This document shows, in pieces, positions 1-10,835 of a stretch of 64,000 nucleotides of DNA. Position 1 is the first letter of the stretch. Each line of letters starts with the position of its first letter. The notes under the pieces are model-generated. The model was not told the DNA's origin. It searched no databases and was given only the letters and a program-made list of their open reading frames with translations. The position numbers and the translations under genes were made by a program. The stretch is from Dichomitus squalens LYAD-421 SS1 (taxonomy: Eukaryota > Basidiomycota > Agaricomycetes > Polyporales > Polyporaceae), in contig NW_006766897.1 in assembly GCF_000275845.1 (NCBI RefSeq), positions 362,321-426,320 of the forward strand, written 5' to 3'.

Positions 1-205
1 AGCAGAGCTGACGCTGCTTATGATACAGGTTCGGGAACATGTACGGAAGCTCCTCGACCGCAAAAATCAGTCTCTCAAGGACATCGTGAAAACGCTTCAG
101 ATCTACCACGACAATGTCGACGAGGACGATACGACCAACACAGGCGACGCGCCATCTCAGCGCGAAATTTTGCGCAACCTCATCGTCTTCCTGGATGCCT
201 GCTGA
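1..205 (+). CDS. 3' end of an unidentified gene (partial, 5' end outside window)
   Basis: An open frame enters from the left edge in frame 2 and runs to a TGA at 203-205, giving about 67 C-terminal residues. The visible part is charged and helix-prone (REHVRKLLDRKNQSLKDI), has an acidic DEDD stretch and ends LRNLIVFLDAC. I do not recognise the family from this tail alone. The 3' end lies about 100 bp from the stop codon of UTP15 on the opposite strand, so the two genes converge. It could be the last exon of a much larger protein. That it is coding is inferred from the open frame entering from the edge and from its sensible amino-acid composition. Confidence 0.5.
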   Translation, partial: AELTLLMIQVREHVRKLLDRKNQSLKDIVKTLQIYHDNVDEDDTTNTGDAPSQREILRNLIVFLDAC

Positions 206-303
206 TTATATATACGGACTGTACAAGTACAATAGGTGTATCACTAATGGGACAGGCGCATTGGACAGCGCGAGTCCTACATGAACGAAATCTGACGCAA
301 GGG

Positions 304-2143
304 CTATGACTGGGCGACGGAGAGAGCGGCAGATGCTAGGAGCATGTCTAGCGCGCCCTTAGCCTTGACCAGCTCTTTTTGGAAGCGGAGCTCAGCTGTG
401 ACCTTCTTTCGTAGTCGCGCGAAGAGGGTGTCGATGAGTGGTGATTGGCCGAGAACGGGAGTATACATCTCTTATCAAACGGAGATTCGTTCAACTGGTA
501 GGTGCAACCTAGATCAAAATCGGTACTCACCTATGACTATGTTGGCGACGTCGCAGACCATCTCGCCGAAACGAGGGTCCGTGACGTGCTTCAACAATAG
601 CCGGAGCACAGGCTCTAGCAGGACGTCGTCGCGTCCGCCTAAGGCTGTTCGCAGACCATCCCTGTGGATGAGTTCCTGGATCAGAGAAAATGCTGTCGTG
701 GGCGCCACATTCTGCGACAACGTGATTAAGGCGTCGGGACAAGAGCTTTCAAGATGCGAATACCTTGCGGAGTACGGAGTCCAATGCGGCGGAGTACTTG
801 AAGTTCTTCAGCAGCCTGTCGTATTCCCGTAACCGCTTCTTGCGTTTGTTCTCCACTTTCAGCTCGTCCACGTCGCCCACCGGTTTTGCCTTTTTCTTCT
901 CCTTGACCCGCCCTTGGCCGAGAGTCGGGAGCGAGCCACCGAGGAACGACTCGAACGCGCCAGAGCGAAGGGATGCGATGGAGAAGACGTCTTGGGCGGC
1001 AGGTTCAGACGCCTTCGGTTGTCGTCTGCGGACTGACAGAGTGCCATCAGACATGCCGGCTGCGATGTGCGTCTCGTCAGGCTGTACAAGGTATATGAGT
1101 CAGCAAGACACAATCTGAAGTTCCATGCATCGTGCTCACCGATATTGCCAGACAGAGGATGGGCGCAGGGTATCGCATCGTGTGTACAACGCGATATGTG
1201 CTCACATCGTACACCTTCACCATTTGATCCAAGCTGCCTGTGAGCACTCGGCTTGCGTCTGAATTGAATGCTAGAGACGTGACGGTTTTCTGGTGATTTG
1301 ACATGGCTCGTGTACAGCGGCCTCCTGCGACGATGTCCCACACGCGAAGGATAGGTCCCGACGCAGAAAGCGCCGCGGTGCCAGAGGGGAACATGAGCAC
1401 TTGCTCCACGGGAGCGGTATTGCGTGTGCCAGATTGATTTGACGCGTCGCCCATTACCATCTCACACTCTCCCGTTCGAGAGTCTAATAGGCGGACGGTT
1501 GTGTCATAAGAGCCGGTGAGGATGAGATGAGGGTTGTGCGTGCAGACCTGTCCGGAACGGACGTAATCGGTGTGGTCGTAGAAGGTGGTGATGGCGGCTT
1601 GCGAGGGGATGTCCCACAGCTTGACGGTGGTGTCGTCCGAGCAAGAGAGGACCTGGGTGTGGTCGAGTGCGGAGAACTTGGCGACATGGACGGGTTGTTT
1701 GTGCACGTCAAACGTCCGCAGAATAGCGCGCGAGTTCATGTCGAAGACCTGAATGTATCATGCACATCACGCGTGCGCGTGCAGCAAATTCAGACCATGA
1801 AGTACTGAAATCGAATCAATGTGCGCACCTGCACTAGTCCGGTATCGTCTCCAGCCACGACGAGCTTGCCGTCTCCTCGGATGTTCCCGCTCCTTGCCAC
1901 ATCTTTGAAACGAGAGATGGTCTTGGTAACCTTCTGTGTTCTTGGCGCATAAATCTGCACGCGAGTAGCAGCAGTCACAGCATAGCGGTGAGGTTTGGAA
2001 GGGGAGAAGTGGACAGAGGTAACAGGCGCATATTCCTTGATGAAGACGGGGTGCTTGTATTGCCGCCAATATCTGGATTCGGCGTTATGTTTCGTCGACG
2101 CGGGGCGCGCATGTTTGCGGACGACTACAGGCTGGTAGTCCAT
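304..2143 (-). CDS. UTP15: U3 snoRNP / SSU processome WD40 protein UTP15
   Basis: UTP15 belongs to the t-UTP (UtpA) part of the nucleolar small-subunit processome, which binds pre-rRNA and acts in 18S maturation and rDNA transcription. The start ATG is at 2143-2141 (MDYQPVVVRK). A WD40 propeller follows, with clear blades such as DDTTVKLWDIPS, GSYDTTVRLLD and GSLDQMVKVYDVS. The C-terminal Utp15 domain contains KVENKRKKRLREYDRLLKNF and ends with a helical segment (MLLASAALSVAQS) at TAG 304-306. Several short introns interrupt the frame; one lies at about 476-530 and another ends just before VFDMNSRAIL. Length and domain order match the family. The gene diverges from TCTP across about 270 bp that probably holds both promoters. 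Family assignment is confident; exon edges are approximate. Confidence 0.9.
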
Positions 2144-2417
2144 GACGCAGTAACGCGAAGTTGAGCGAGGAGAGCGTGCAGAGCGGGACGGAGGCGCGCC
2201 CGAGGCCAAAAAAAGTTCCAAAAAGGCAAGTGCGGATTCGGGGAAGAAGAGAGGCATGTGACTGTCCGATAAGATCGATTGATCGCCCCTGGAGTTTTCT
2301 ATCGCTCTTATTTTTCAGTGCAGTGAAAAGTGTACATAGCCCCGATCTTCAGCTTTCCTTGCTCCAGTCCATCCCTACCACCCTCTCACCGTCCTTCTCC
2401 CACCCGCAAAAACCACC

Positions 2418-3127
2418 ATGAAGTTGTTCCAGGACGCTATCACCGATGACGAGATGTTCTCGGACGCCTTCCCCATGTGCGCATCTACCCCAATATAGTC
2501 AGGCATCGCGGGAGCAGGCCCACTGACAACTCGTGCAGCAAGGAGGTCGACGGCATCGTCTACGAGGTCGACTGCCAGCTGATTACCGTTAAGGCTGGCG
2601 CGGACGTCGACATCGGCAAGTCCCCATCTGCTTGACTTACCCGAGATGCACGAGTTACTGAACGCTAGCCTCGCGTCTCGCACAGGCGCCAACCCCTCCG
2701 CCGAGGAGCAGGACGAGGACGTCGACGACGGTGCCCAGCAGGTCAACAACGTCGTCTACTCCTTCCGCCTCCAGTCGACATCGTTCGACAAGAAGTCTTA
2801 CCTCACCTACCTCAAGAGCTACATGAAGGCCGTCAAGAGTTACCTCCAGGAGAAGGGCACGGATGAGGCCGAGATCAATGCGTTCGAGAAGGGCGCACAA
2901 AACTTCGCGAAGAAGATTGTCGCCAACTTCAAGGACTACGAGTTCTACACTGGCGAGAACATGAACCCCGACGGCATGGTCGCCCTCCTCAACTACCGGG
3001 AGGACGGTATCACCCGTACGTCTGCTCACTTATCGCGCGATATATTCGGGTTCGCTGACTTGATTCGCGACGGCCCATAGCCTATTTCACCTTCTGGAAG
3101 CACGGTCTCAAAGAGATCAAGCTCTGA
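2418..3127 (+). CDS. TMA19: Translationally controlled tumour protein (TCTP) homologue
   Basis: TCTP is a small, abundant cytoplasmic protein that associates with ribosomes and microtubules and responds to stress; the yeast homologue is TMA19. The start is ATG 2418, in an ACCACCATG context. The joined exons read MKLFQDAITDDEMFSDAFP, then KEVDGIVYEVDCQLITVK, then the flexible acidic loop (SAEEQDEDVDDGAQQ), the helical hairpin (SYLTYLKSYMKAVKSYL) and the signature end FTFWKHGLKEIKL, with TGA at 3125-3127. The total is about 168 residues, normal for the family. Three introns are visible: one after FP, one before ANPSAEE and one after REDGIT. The gene converges on PDI1. Confidence 0.95.
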
Positions 3128-3435
3128 AGCTTTGTTTCACCTGTCGTCTACCGGATCTTACGTTCTCTTTTTATCGCGCATTGGTGTATTAGTTGGCCGT
3201 TGTGTAGGAAGAGAAGCATAACATCATTTGTATCCTCAGATAACATCGCCGTAGCAGCAATGCACTCACATTGTTAGACGATGGTCTACTTCCAATGATG
3301 ATAAGCCAATGTGAGGTGGAACTGGTACAGGTGTTTCACGAGTTTTATTTCCAGACGAGCAAGCCTCGACTAATACAATAAGTAATTGCGTAAAGCGTAG
3401 GTAGGTATCGTGAATCCAAACAGAGCCCCGAAAGC

Positions 3436-5166
3436 TTAAAGCTCCTCGTGGTGGTGGTGGTCCTCGAGGACAACCTGCTCAGATTGCTCCTGGGAAGGAG
3501 TGTTGTTGGCAGGCTTGTCGAGAGAGTTCTTAGCGTTCTCCTCAACGAAAGCAATGAGGCTCTCGAGGGAACGGTCGCCGTCGTAGTCGATGAAGTCACG
3601 GGAGCCGGCGCGCTTGAATTTCAGCGTAGGGAAGCCAGAAATGCGGAACGGAACGCTGGGAGGAAGATCGTTCTCGGTAGCCTCCATCTTCGCAATGGTA
3701 ACGCGGTCCCTGAGCTCAGCGAAGTGCTCGCCGAGCTGGTCCCAAGTGGGCTTGAGACGCTTGCAGTGGCCACACCTGAGAGACAATGCGATCAGTATTG
3801 CGTGGTGTCATCAAGGACAAGAGTGCGAACGTACCAGCTGGCGTAGAACTCGACGAAGACATCACGGTCATCGTCGAAAATGACCTCCTCGAACTGCTTG
3901 CCAACAAGGTTGAAGACAGGCTCGTCTTGGACGTCAGGGATAGGCTGGGACTTCAACTCGGGCTGGAGCTTGTTGTCAAGGAAAAGCGAAACCTGTTCCT
4001 CCGCGGCCTCCGGAGTAAAGGCCTTGCTCTGGTCGAGGGGGTACTTGAGCTGCTTCTGGAGGTCCTGGACGACGAACGCAGGCCACTTGGCCTCGCCGAC
4101 ATTGAGGGCGCGTGCGTGGTCGCCATATTTGATGGCGTCGATCCAAACGAAATTAACTTTGCCCCTGAACTTCGCAGCGACCGGCTTGAGTGTACTGAGG
4201 TACTCGTCGTGCTTCTCATCGGTGGGGTCGACGAAGAGGTAGGCAAGGGGCTTGCCGCTCGAGGCGTAGGTCTGGTAGTTCTCCGCACCGACCTCACCGA
4301 GGAGGGGGACTGCGAGGTCGCCGATCCAGCTCTCAATGTCATAGACCTTGGCGCTGGCGATAGGGTACGGGTACTCGGTCTGAGGCTCGTCGAAGGAGCG
4401 GAATACGACAATGGCCGGGGGAGTGACACCAGCAGCCGCGGCGACCTCTGGGTCGGTGGTAAGACCGAAAAGGTAGTCGTCGCGGTGCTTGTTCGCGGTC
4501 GCGCTGAATTCAGGAGCAGGGGCGTCGGTGGACGAGGGCAGGAAGGCAAGAGCGACAATATTGTCCGCCTTCTTGAATTCCTCGAAGTTCTCTTTGGTGA
4601 CCTCGGAGACCGCAGGGAGTGACTGCCTGTTTGACCTTGGTCAGACGCATATCTCTTCGCATATATAGCAGACTAAGCTTACTTGGTCATGTAGCTGATG
4701 ATGCCATCGGCCTTACGTGGACCCGCGTAGTCGGTGTACTCGCCATTGCGGTACACACGGAGAGTCCTGTAGTCCAGGGTATGGTTACCAACGCCGGACA
4801 TGACGAAGATGAGATGAGGGTGACGCACGGGTAGCCCTGAATGCCATTGGACTGGCAGAAGTCCGCCTCGTCGACACAGTTGACCTTGGCGAGCTTGATA
4901 CCCTTTTCCTTGAGGGCGGTCGCAGCCTCCTCATAGTGGGGAGCGAGAGCCTTACAGTGACCGCACCTAGGTGCCTACGTCAGGAATACGTACAAGGCAA
5001 CCTCGAGGCTATCTTACCAAGGCGCGAAGAACTCGACGAGGATCAGCGACTCGGGCTTGACAACCGAGTCGAAGTTGGTGTTGGTGAGGTCGAGGACGTC
5101 CGACGCGAGGACGGCCTGGATGAAGGCCAGCACAGCGGCCGAAGAGAACAGACGCAAGAACCGCAT
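3436..5166 (-). CDS. PDI1: Protein disulfide isomerase, ER lumen
   Basis: PDI forms, breaks and rearranges disulfide bonds in secretory proteins in the ER lumen. The start ATG (5166) opens a cleavable signal peptide (MRFLRLFSSAAVLAFIQAVL). The order is thioredoxin domain a with the active site split by an intron (FFAPW then CGHCKALAPHY), domains b and b', and domain a' with a second CGHC (VEFYASW then CGHCKRLKPTW). An acidic tail ends EDHHHHEEL before TAA 3436-3438. The total is about 500 residues, typical of fungal PDI1. Both active-site cysteine pairs are present. An intron falls between the Trp and Cys of the active site in both a and a', which fits their origin by duplication. The HEEL end should act as an ER-retrieval signal but differs from HDEL. 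Confidence 0.95.
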
Positions 5167-5230
5167 CGTGAACCACGAAGAGGGGGAGAAAGAGAAAGGA
5201 TAGAGTCGAGCGGAGCGCGACCGCGGGCGG

Positions 5231-5266
5231 TTTATAGTAGAGAAGGCGCGTGTCGACGTGTCACGC
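5231..5266 (-). promoter_or_regulatory. Candidate PDI1 core promoter with TATA box and ACGT-core inverted repeat
   Basis: On the minus strand TATAAA lies at 5236-5231, about 65 nt upstream of the PDI1 ATG. Next to it (5248-5266) is GCGTGTCGACGTGTCACGC, an inverted repeat with GCGTG/CACGC arms around a GACGTG core. XBP1/Hac1-type bZIP factors bind ACGT-core unfolded-protein-response elements, and PDI is a classic target of that response. Calling it a UPR element is inference; only the sequence match and the spacing are seen. Confidence 0.35.
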
Positions 5267-5611
5267 CGAGCTTTTATATGCGATGCACTTTCTAAGCCCG
5301 ATCATCATAAGCCGAGCCTCTCCTGGGTGCCAACTGATCCCTGCCTCATCCGGTCGCCACGTCTCGTCGTCGCTCGTCTATGTGACACACAAGTCTCCGA
5401 GCCGCGCTATGTTCGCATCCTCCGCGGCTTCTGACACACGGCGCCCTGGCTTGTGGTGCCCCTCCATCGGTCTTTGCGCGGACATTCTGCGCTAGATTGT
5501 CACACCAGGCCTCATTCCGCCCCTTCTCAGCGTCGCATGACATAGGTGACTTCGAAATACGGTATATAATATACGTGGCGTTTCCACAGCGATCAATCTG
5601 TCCGCAGCGCC
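5267..5611. other. Intergenic, PDI1 upstream / verprolin downstream
   Basis: Between the PDI1 promoter and the verprolin stop codon I see no convincing coding exon on either strand. The stretch should hold the distal PDI1 promoter and the verprolin 3' UTR. Several short open frames here are ordinary chance frames in GC-rich DNA. Confidence 0.5.
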
Positions 5612-6976
5612 TCAGAGTGTTCCTAAATCAAAGTTGCTCCCCTTCTGTCGTCCCCCGGCGTACTTCTTCACGCTCGGTGTGAACGGACGTGGAGGCGGGA
5701 ACCCCGACACAATGAAAGTGTGTGCGCCAACGTTGGGCGGCGGCGTGGGTACTAGAAAAATCATAACATTCGTCAAAATTCGGTAGACCATCAGGATCGG
5801 ATGCACGACACTCACTCTTTCTGCGCTGTTCCGAGGCACCGTTCAGCTTCGGCATCAGACCCGATGGTACACGCGACGGCGGAAGCGACGTAGGGCGAAG
5901 ATTCGACCCGGACGTTGTGCGTGTGCGCGCGGGTGACGGACCTGGCGGGGGCGGGGGAGGTGCGGTCGGTACCGGGCTATGACGGGGCGAGGACCCTGCC
6001 GAAGGCGCGGGCGAGGGAGAGGCTTGTCGCGGAGGAGCAGGAGGAGGCGCCGCCGGTGCCGCAGGAGCCCGCCTGCTTGGTGGCGGTGGGGCAATGGAAG
6101 GTGCAGGAGGGGCACCAGCGTCCGAACTTGCTCTTGGGCGAGCAGGAGGAGGGGGAGGAGCGAGAGTCGACTTGCGCGCAGGCGGAGGAGGCGGGACCGC
6201 ACGCGCGGGAGACGATGCCGGTCCGCTTTCTGTGCGGTGTACTCCTACGGAAGAAGGTCGCGGGGGCGGCGGAGGCGGGGGTGCCCTCCCAGAGGCGGTA
6301 GGGGGAGCGGGTACTCTGCGGCCTGGTAAAGCAGAGCTAGGTCGCGGAGGGGGCTCGGGAGCGCTCCTTGTGAAGGTGGATGGAGAAGCAGTTCGAGGTG
6401 GGATAGCAGGAGGGGTCGAGGCAGTCCCAGCTCGCGGAGGAGGCGCAGGTACTTTACGCGGCGGAGGAGCTGGGGCTGAGGGAGCACTAGGAAGAGTAGG
6501 TGCCGACCGTGCAGGTAGACTGGGTGCAACTCGTGCAGGAGGCGCAGGGGGTGCGGCAGGTGGAGGGGGTCTGGCTGGGGAAGGCCGGTTGGGTGGAGGT
6601 GGGGGCGCAGCAGCAGGCGCAGATGGGGTTTCGCGCCTTGGTATAGACGGGGGTTTGCCCAACGCAGGAGGCTTCCCTGTACAAGCATGTTAAATGTATT
6701 CCTCCGACCACACACGATCAGCGTAGACGCACCATTTGTACTCTGGCCAGCTGGCTTCAACTTGGGCATGCCACCCGCAAACAAACCACCAAGTTGTGGA
6801 GGACCTGCTCCAGCGGATGCAAACGCACCCACTGGGATAGATGGGGCACCAATCCCTGCTCTTCCTCCTCCACCTCCTTTGGGAGTTTCAATAGCGGGGG
6901 CACTCCGGTCATTGGTGACTGCCTTCTTCAGTCTCTTGCCAGCTTGAATCTGTGCTAGCAGCTCTGCAGAAGCCAT
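5612..6976 (-). CDS. VRP1: Verprolin / WIP-like WH2 proline-rich actin regulator
   Basis: Verprolins bind actin monomers and hold WASP/Las17 at cortical actin patches, promoting Arp2/3 nucleation, endocytosis and polarised growth. The start ATG (6976) opens directly into a WH2 motif (residues about 3-25, LLAQIQAGKRLKKAVTND), followed by a Gly-rich linker. A very long central region consists of polyproline and (S/T)APPPPP blocks suited to profilin and SH3 binding. The C-terminus carries a WASP-binding motif, FPPPRPFTPSVKKY, then ends FDLGTL at TGA 5612-5614. At least two introns are visible, after about residue 82 and before the WASP-binding motif. WH2 at one end and WASP binding at the other is diagnostic of the family. 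The antisense strand carries long Gly/Arg-rich open frames that only mirror the proline codons. Confidence 0.9.
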
Positions 6977-7426
6977 AGCGGCAAGACCTTGGTAATTAGA
7001 TCAGTCAAAGACGGCGAGAAGGCCAAGATTTAAGTGATGCTGGCAGGGGTATGAGAGAGCGATTAGACCTTCTAGTAAGTACAAGATAAAGTTCAGGAAG
7101 CGCCGGCGCAGCATCCGGAGTCACTGACATCACGTACTGCCAAATATGGCGGATGCATTGGACGTGGCACCCTTTCCGAGATAATTGGTCCGCGTACAAG
7201 CCGAGCACCAGCATTGGACATTAAGAATCTACATGAACTGGGATTCATTATGTGTGGGTTACAAAAGGGCGTGTTATAGTGTCCAAGAATAATTTAACCG
7301 TGCCGCAGGCCGTAATGTCAATCATCGCAAGGACGTATCCCTCATACCGCATAACTATCGAGCAAGCCAAGACCGCGAGCATACTGCCCAGCATCCTCCG
7401 GCACCCTCCTGACGTCTGCTCCCCTC
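6977..7426. other. Intergenic, verprolin promoter
   Basis: This stretch separates the verprolin start codon from the stop codon of the next minus-strand gene. I see no supported gene, RNA or repeat in it. It presumably carries the verprolin promoter and the 3' UTR of the membrane-protein gene. Confidence 0.5.
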
Positions 7427-10294
7427 TTAGCTTTCCGGTGGCGAGTCCCGCTTTACCGGACCGATGGGGCGCAGCGTCGCCGAGCCCATGTCGAGCGGCG
7501 GCAGCTCGGGGCAGCTACCGCTGCGCCTACGGCTGTGCCGCGAGTTCATGCGCACCGGGCCCGCGATTGGCGTCCCCACCTGAGGCCACCCTGAACGGAG
7601 GTTCGGCGTCGAGCTGGATGTAGGCGGCGACCTCGGGCCTCGCAGTCTGCCGGAGCCCATCGCCCGCTCGTACGAGCCAGACGGGGGAGACGTGGGCAGG
7701 ACAGGCTCCGGGACGATGTACTGCGAGGATGACCGGATGGGCGACCCCGAGGGGGGATCGGTCCCCCGGAGATGGTCGGGGACAGTGAGATGCTGGGACG
7801 AAGCCGGGCGCGTTGCTGAGGGAATGGCGGGGAGGTGCTTGCTTCGAAGGGATGGCTGGGGACTTGAGGATCGCGTCGGGCGTAAAGAGTGAGGCCGGCT
7901 GATCACCATCCGCTTTGTCGTAGTGGACGAGCGACTTGCCCGGCGCGAGCCCGGACGTTCTGCTTGGCCCTCCACCACAATCGAGAGCTCCTCCCTTGCA
8001 CCACCAAATGTCATAGCAGAAGAGTAAGACTGTCGAGGGGCAGGGCGCCAAGGCAACTTGGCCGAGGTCTCACTGGCAGCGGTTGACTTGATTTTCCGGC
8101 GGCTTGGCTGGCGGGACGATGCGGTGGAGAAGATAGCTCCAGAGCCGGCGCTGAGGGATCGAGTCGGCGCTGGCGTCCATGGTGCGGACTGGGCGGAGTC
8201 GCGGAAGGTAGTAGGTGTGCGGGCAACCGGCGTGAATTGGGAACTTTGAGAATTGGCGTAGTCAGACGGGGTCACATTGTCGGGCGACCGCTGCTTCTTC
8301 TCCGTTATTGTACTGACTCCCGACGCAGACTGAAGCCGCACGATATCGGAGCCAATGAGGCTCGACTTCTTTGATCGCTCCGGCACACGCTCCATGTCCT
8401 CGATTATGACTTCGACGCGAGGACGCTGTGGCTTGGTACGAATGGGCATGACTATAGGGCCGGTATGGATGTGTCGCTCGAGCTGCTCTGCATACTGGAC
8501 CTGGAACGGTAGAATCTGTCTCCTCTGTTGAGAGTCGAAGACCGACGCATCTCCAATTCGGGGAGGCGCGCTCCTAGGAACCGGGACTGGTGCGGGGAAT
8601 TGACTGTGAAGGTGGGTCGGCACGAAAGGGCTCTCAAGGACGACCTCCTCCTCCTTCTTGGGCCTGGCTTCGGTGCCATACATCGGGGTCTCACCTGCAG
8701 CCTCAGACGACGGTGGGAGGGTTGGCTGAGGAATCGAGAGAGGGGTAGGTGCACGCGAAGAATGAGTCGAGAGCACTACAGCAGTTGGTGTCACCCCAGT
8801 GGGCACTACAACGTTATACTCAATGCCATGATTGAACGTGCCTGTATAACCGTCAGCCATAGTCGTGAGTAGACACAGATTGGGACGTACCAAGGACCAT
8901 CAGAGCTCCAATACTGAATGGGATGAACTGCGCGAGTTCGTTCGTGGCTACGGCGTTTGGCGCAACGGTGAGGACGTCGAGGAGAAGTAAACTTCCCGCC
9001 CGCGCGACTTGCAGGTTGGCAGACTGCCTGAAGAAAGAACGAAGGCCCGACCTGAGGCCATCCCAGCCCAAGAACCGAACGCCGATGTAAAGCTCTAAGA
9101 CAATGAATCCTATTGAGGACAGCAGCGCAGTTGGAGCATAGCTGACGAGGCGACATGAGGACCTTTCACGATCAAGGTATCGGGGCACATACATTGTTCT
9201 ATTGCACAACGCCACGCCCAATGTATGAATAAAGACGATCACACCAGTGTTCGTGGCAGTAAAGGCCAGTATGAACGCTGTTGGTAATGAACTTAGAACA
9301 GTTTGGAGAAGGCATTTCGGCATACTCACATAGGCCAACTACAAGTGCTGCACACAGGCAGTAAAACTCCAGATTACTCCCTCTGCGAAGGTGAAGTTCC
9401 AGAACCAGTATGACGAGTCCAATCAAGCGAGCTGCTTGGGCTGCCATGCTGCCCCATGCCGTGGTAAACGCTGTGAAATGTCGGCTACATCCCGCGAATG
9501 AGTGAGGTGAATTGACGAACGTACCACATGCGGTGTCACCATTGGGACTGTAAGCGAGAAGGGAAGTGAATTCAGCGAAACCAGCAAACGCGAAGCATAT
9601 GTCGAGCGTGAACGCTAAAGCAGCCTCGTTAGAGACCCGACGAGGTTGAGCTAGAGCGCCCAGAGGCCATTGAGACTTCTTTTCGTTGACCGGTGATTGC
9701 GCTTCGAGGTCGGGGCCTGCTACTGCTGCAGAGTTGGCTCGACGAAGGGAGTTCCAGCAAAGGCGGGCGAGCTGCTGAAAGAAATGAGAGCGGCCTGCGT
9801 ACGCGAGACCGCTCCACAAAACCCAGCCCAGCAAGAAGCCTGCTATCACGCGACTTGAAGAAGAATGATTGACATGGGCACAGGATGGGGAAGCAATCAA
9901 AGAAGACGCACTAATCGGGATGAAGTAGGAACTCCTCTGCGAATGAACTCCCGATATCCTGAGGAAAGGGAATTCTTGGGTTGCTTGACATTCGTCGTTA
10001 CTCTGAAATGGCCCCTTTGACACAGCATGAAAAGGTCCAGCCGGTATGAAAGGTCGGAACAGTCCAGCTGCACGCGCGAGAGACCAGCTCAACAAGGAAC
10101 GAACGGAGATGGGAGAGGACTATGGGCAGTCGAGCAACCCAGAAAGAGGTAGAGTTAAAGACAAAGCATTGGAGGAGACCAAGGCCGAGTCTGACGGCTG
10201 TTAATAAGGTTAAGAGATCAGTCCTACTAGCGATGAAACCCTGGATCAGTGCAGAGTGATCGCGTACTCCAGGGGTACGCGACAAGCAGTGCAT
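7427..10294 (-). CDS. Polytopic membrane protein with long Ser/Pro-rich tail, function unknown
   Basis: I do not recognise the family. The ATG at 10294 opens a hydrophobic N-terminus. Joined exons give about eight membrane segments, for example VIAGFLLGWVLWSGLAYAG, AALAFTLDICFAFAGFAEF, LIGLVILVLELHL, FYCLCAALVVGLC, TGVIVFIHTLGVAL, ALLSSIGFIVLELYIG and FIPFSIGALMVLG. After an intron near 8840-8890 comes a tail of more than 450 residues, rich in Ser, Pro, Thr and Arg (VPTGVTPTAVVLSTHSS onward), ending PPES at TAA 7427-7429. The tail is predicted disordered, basic and phosphorylatable, and has many S/T-P pairs. Short introns break the membrane part; the first exon junction is the least certain. 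The architecture resembles fungal plasma-membrane sensors with cytoplasmic tails, but no diagnostic motif supports a named function. It shares a divergent promoter with TRA1. Confidence 0.7.
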
Positions 10295-10835
10295 CGGTTG
10301 GCGACATACGGGACCTGCCGCATATGTCTATAAGCGTCATCATCATGAGCGTGCAAGCGGCATGTGCACAATCTGCCAGCTGCGGAATCTGCCACAGTCA
10401 ACCCCGCCTCATGGATTGTGAAGGAAACTCGGAGTGTGAGTGTCCTGACGGGGTGAGTATGCCGGTTCGCTGACGCTGGTCGATGGACGACCGGCAACCC
10501 TGCTGATTATTGCAACCAACAGGTCTGAGACCGTCTCCAGCGCGGCGAATCGCATCAAATCCGTACTGATATGAGGAGAAAAAGCGGCGCGCCCTAGAAA
10601 GCTGAGCCCGGGCGGCAGTAGACGCTGGCTGGGGGGTATCACGTGAAGATCACGTGAAATGGGGGTTTGAGGGTCTCCAGCGTTTATTTGCGGCTTTCGA
10701 TTGTCCCCCGCATTGGCGGGCACTTCAGCCACAGGCGTTCTCTCCTCCTTCTTTCTCTTGCTTTCCTCTCCCAATCGTTCTCTGCTTGTTCTGTGTTGGA
10801 TCTGAATCTGCTGTATATGCCACTAGTCTTCAACC
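10295..10835. other. Divergent intergenic region, membrane protein / TRA1
   Basis: No supported coding exon. It separates two divergent genes and contains the paired CACGTG sites listed separately. A CT-rich tract (about 10740-10790) lies shortly upstream of the TRA1 ATG, a common feature of fungal promoters. Confidence 0.5.
10639..10657. promoter_or_regulatory. Paired TCACGTGA E-box palindromes
   Basis: The sequence TCACGTGAAGATCACGTGA holds two perfect 8-bp palindromes (10639-10646 and 10650-10657). They are separated by 3 bp, so their centres lie 11 bp apart, about one helical turn. TCACGTGA is the preferred site of bHLH factors such as Cbf1 and TFEB-like proteins. It lies about 180 bp upstream of TRA1 and about 345 bp upstream of the divergent gene, so it could serve either. 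Binding is inferred from the motif only. Confidence 0.45.

Noticed and set aside
3786..4622. 278-codon open frame on the plus strand antisense to PDI1
   Set aside because: It mirrors the GC-rich codons of the PDI1 exon, is Leu/Val/Glu/Arg-rich without any domain, and the opposite strand is unambiguously PDI.
6094..6693. 199-codon Gly/Ala/Arg-rich plus-strand open frame
   Set aside because: It is the antisense shadow of the polyproline region of verprolin (Pro codons read backwards give Gly/Arg).
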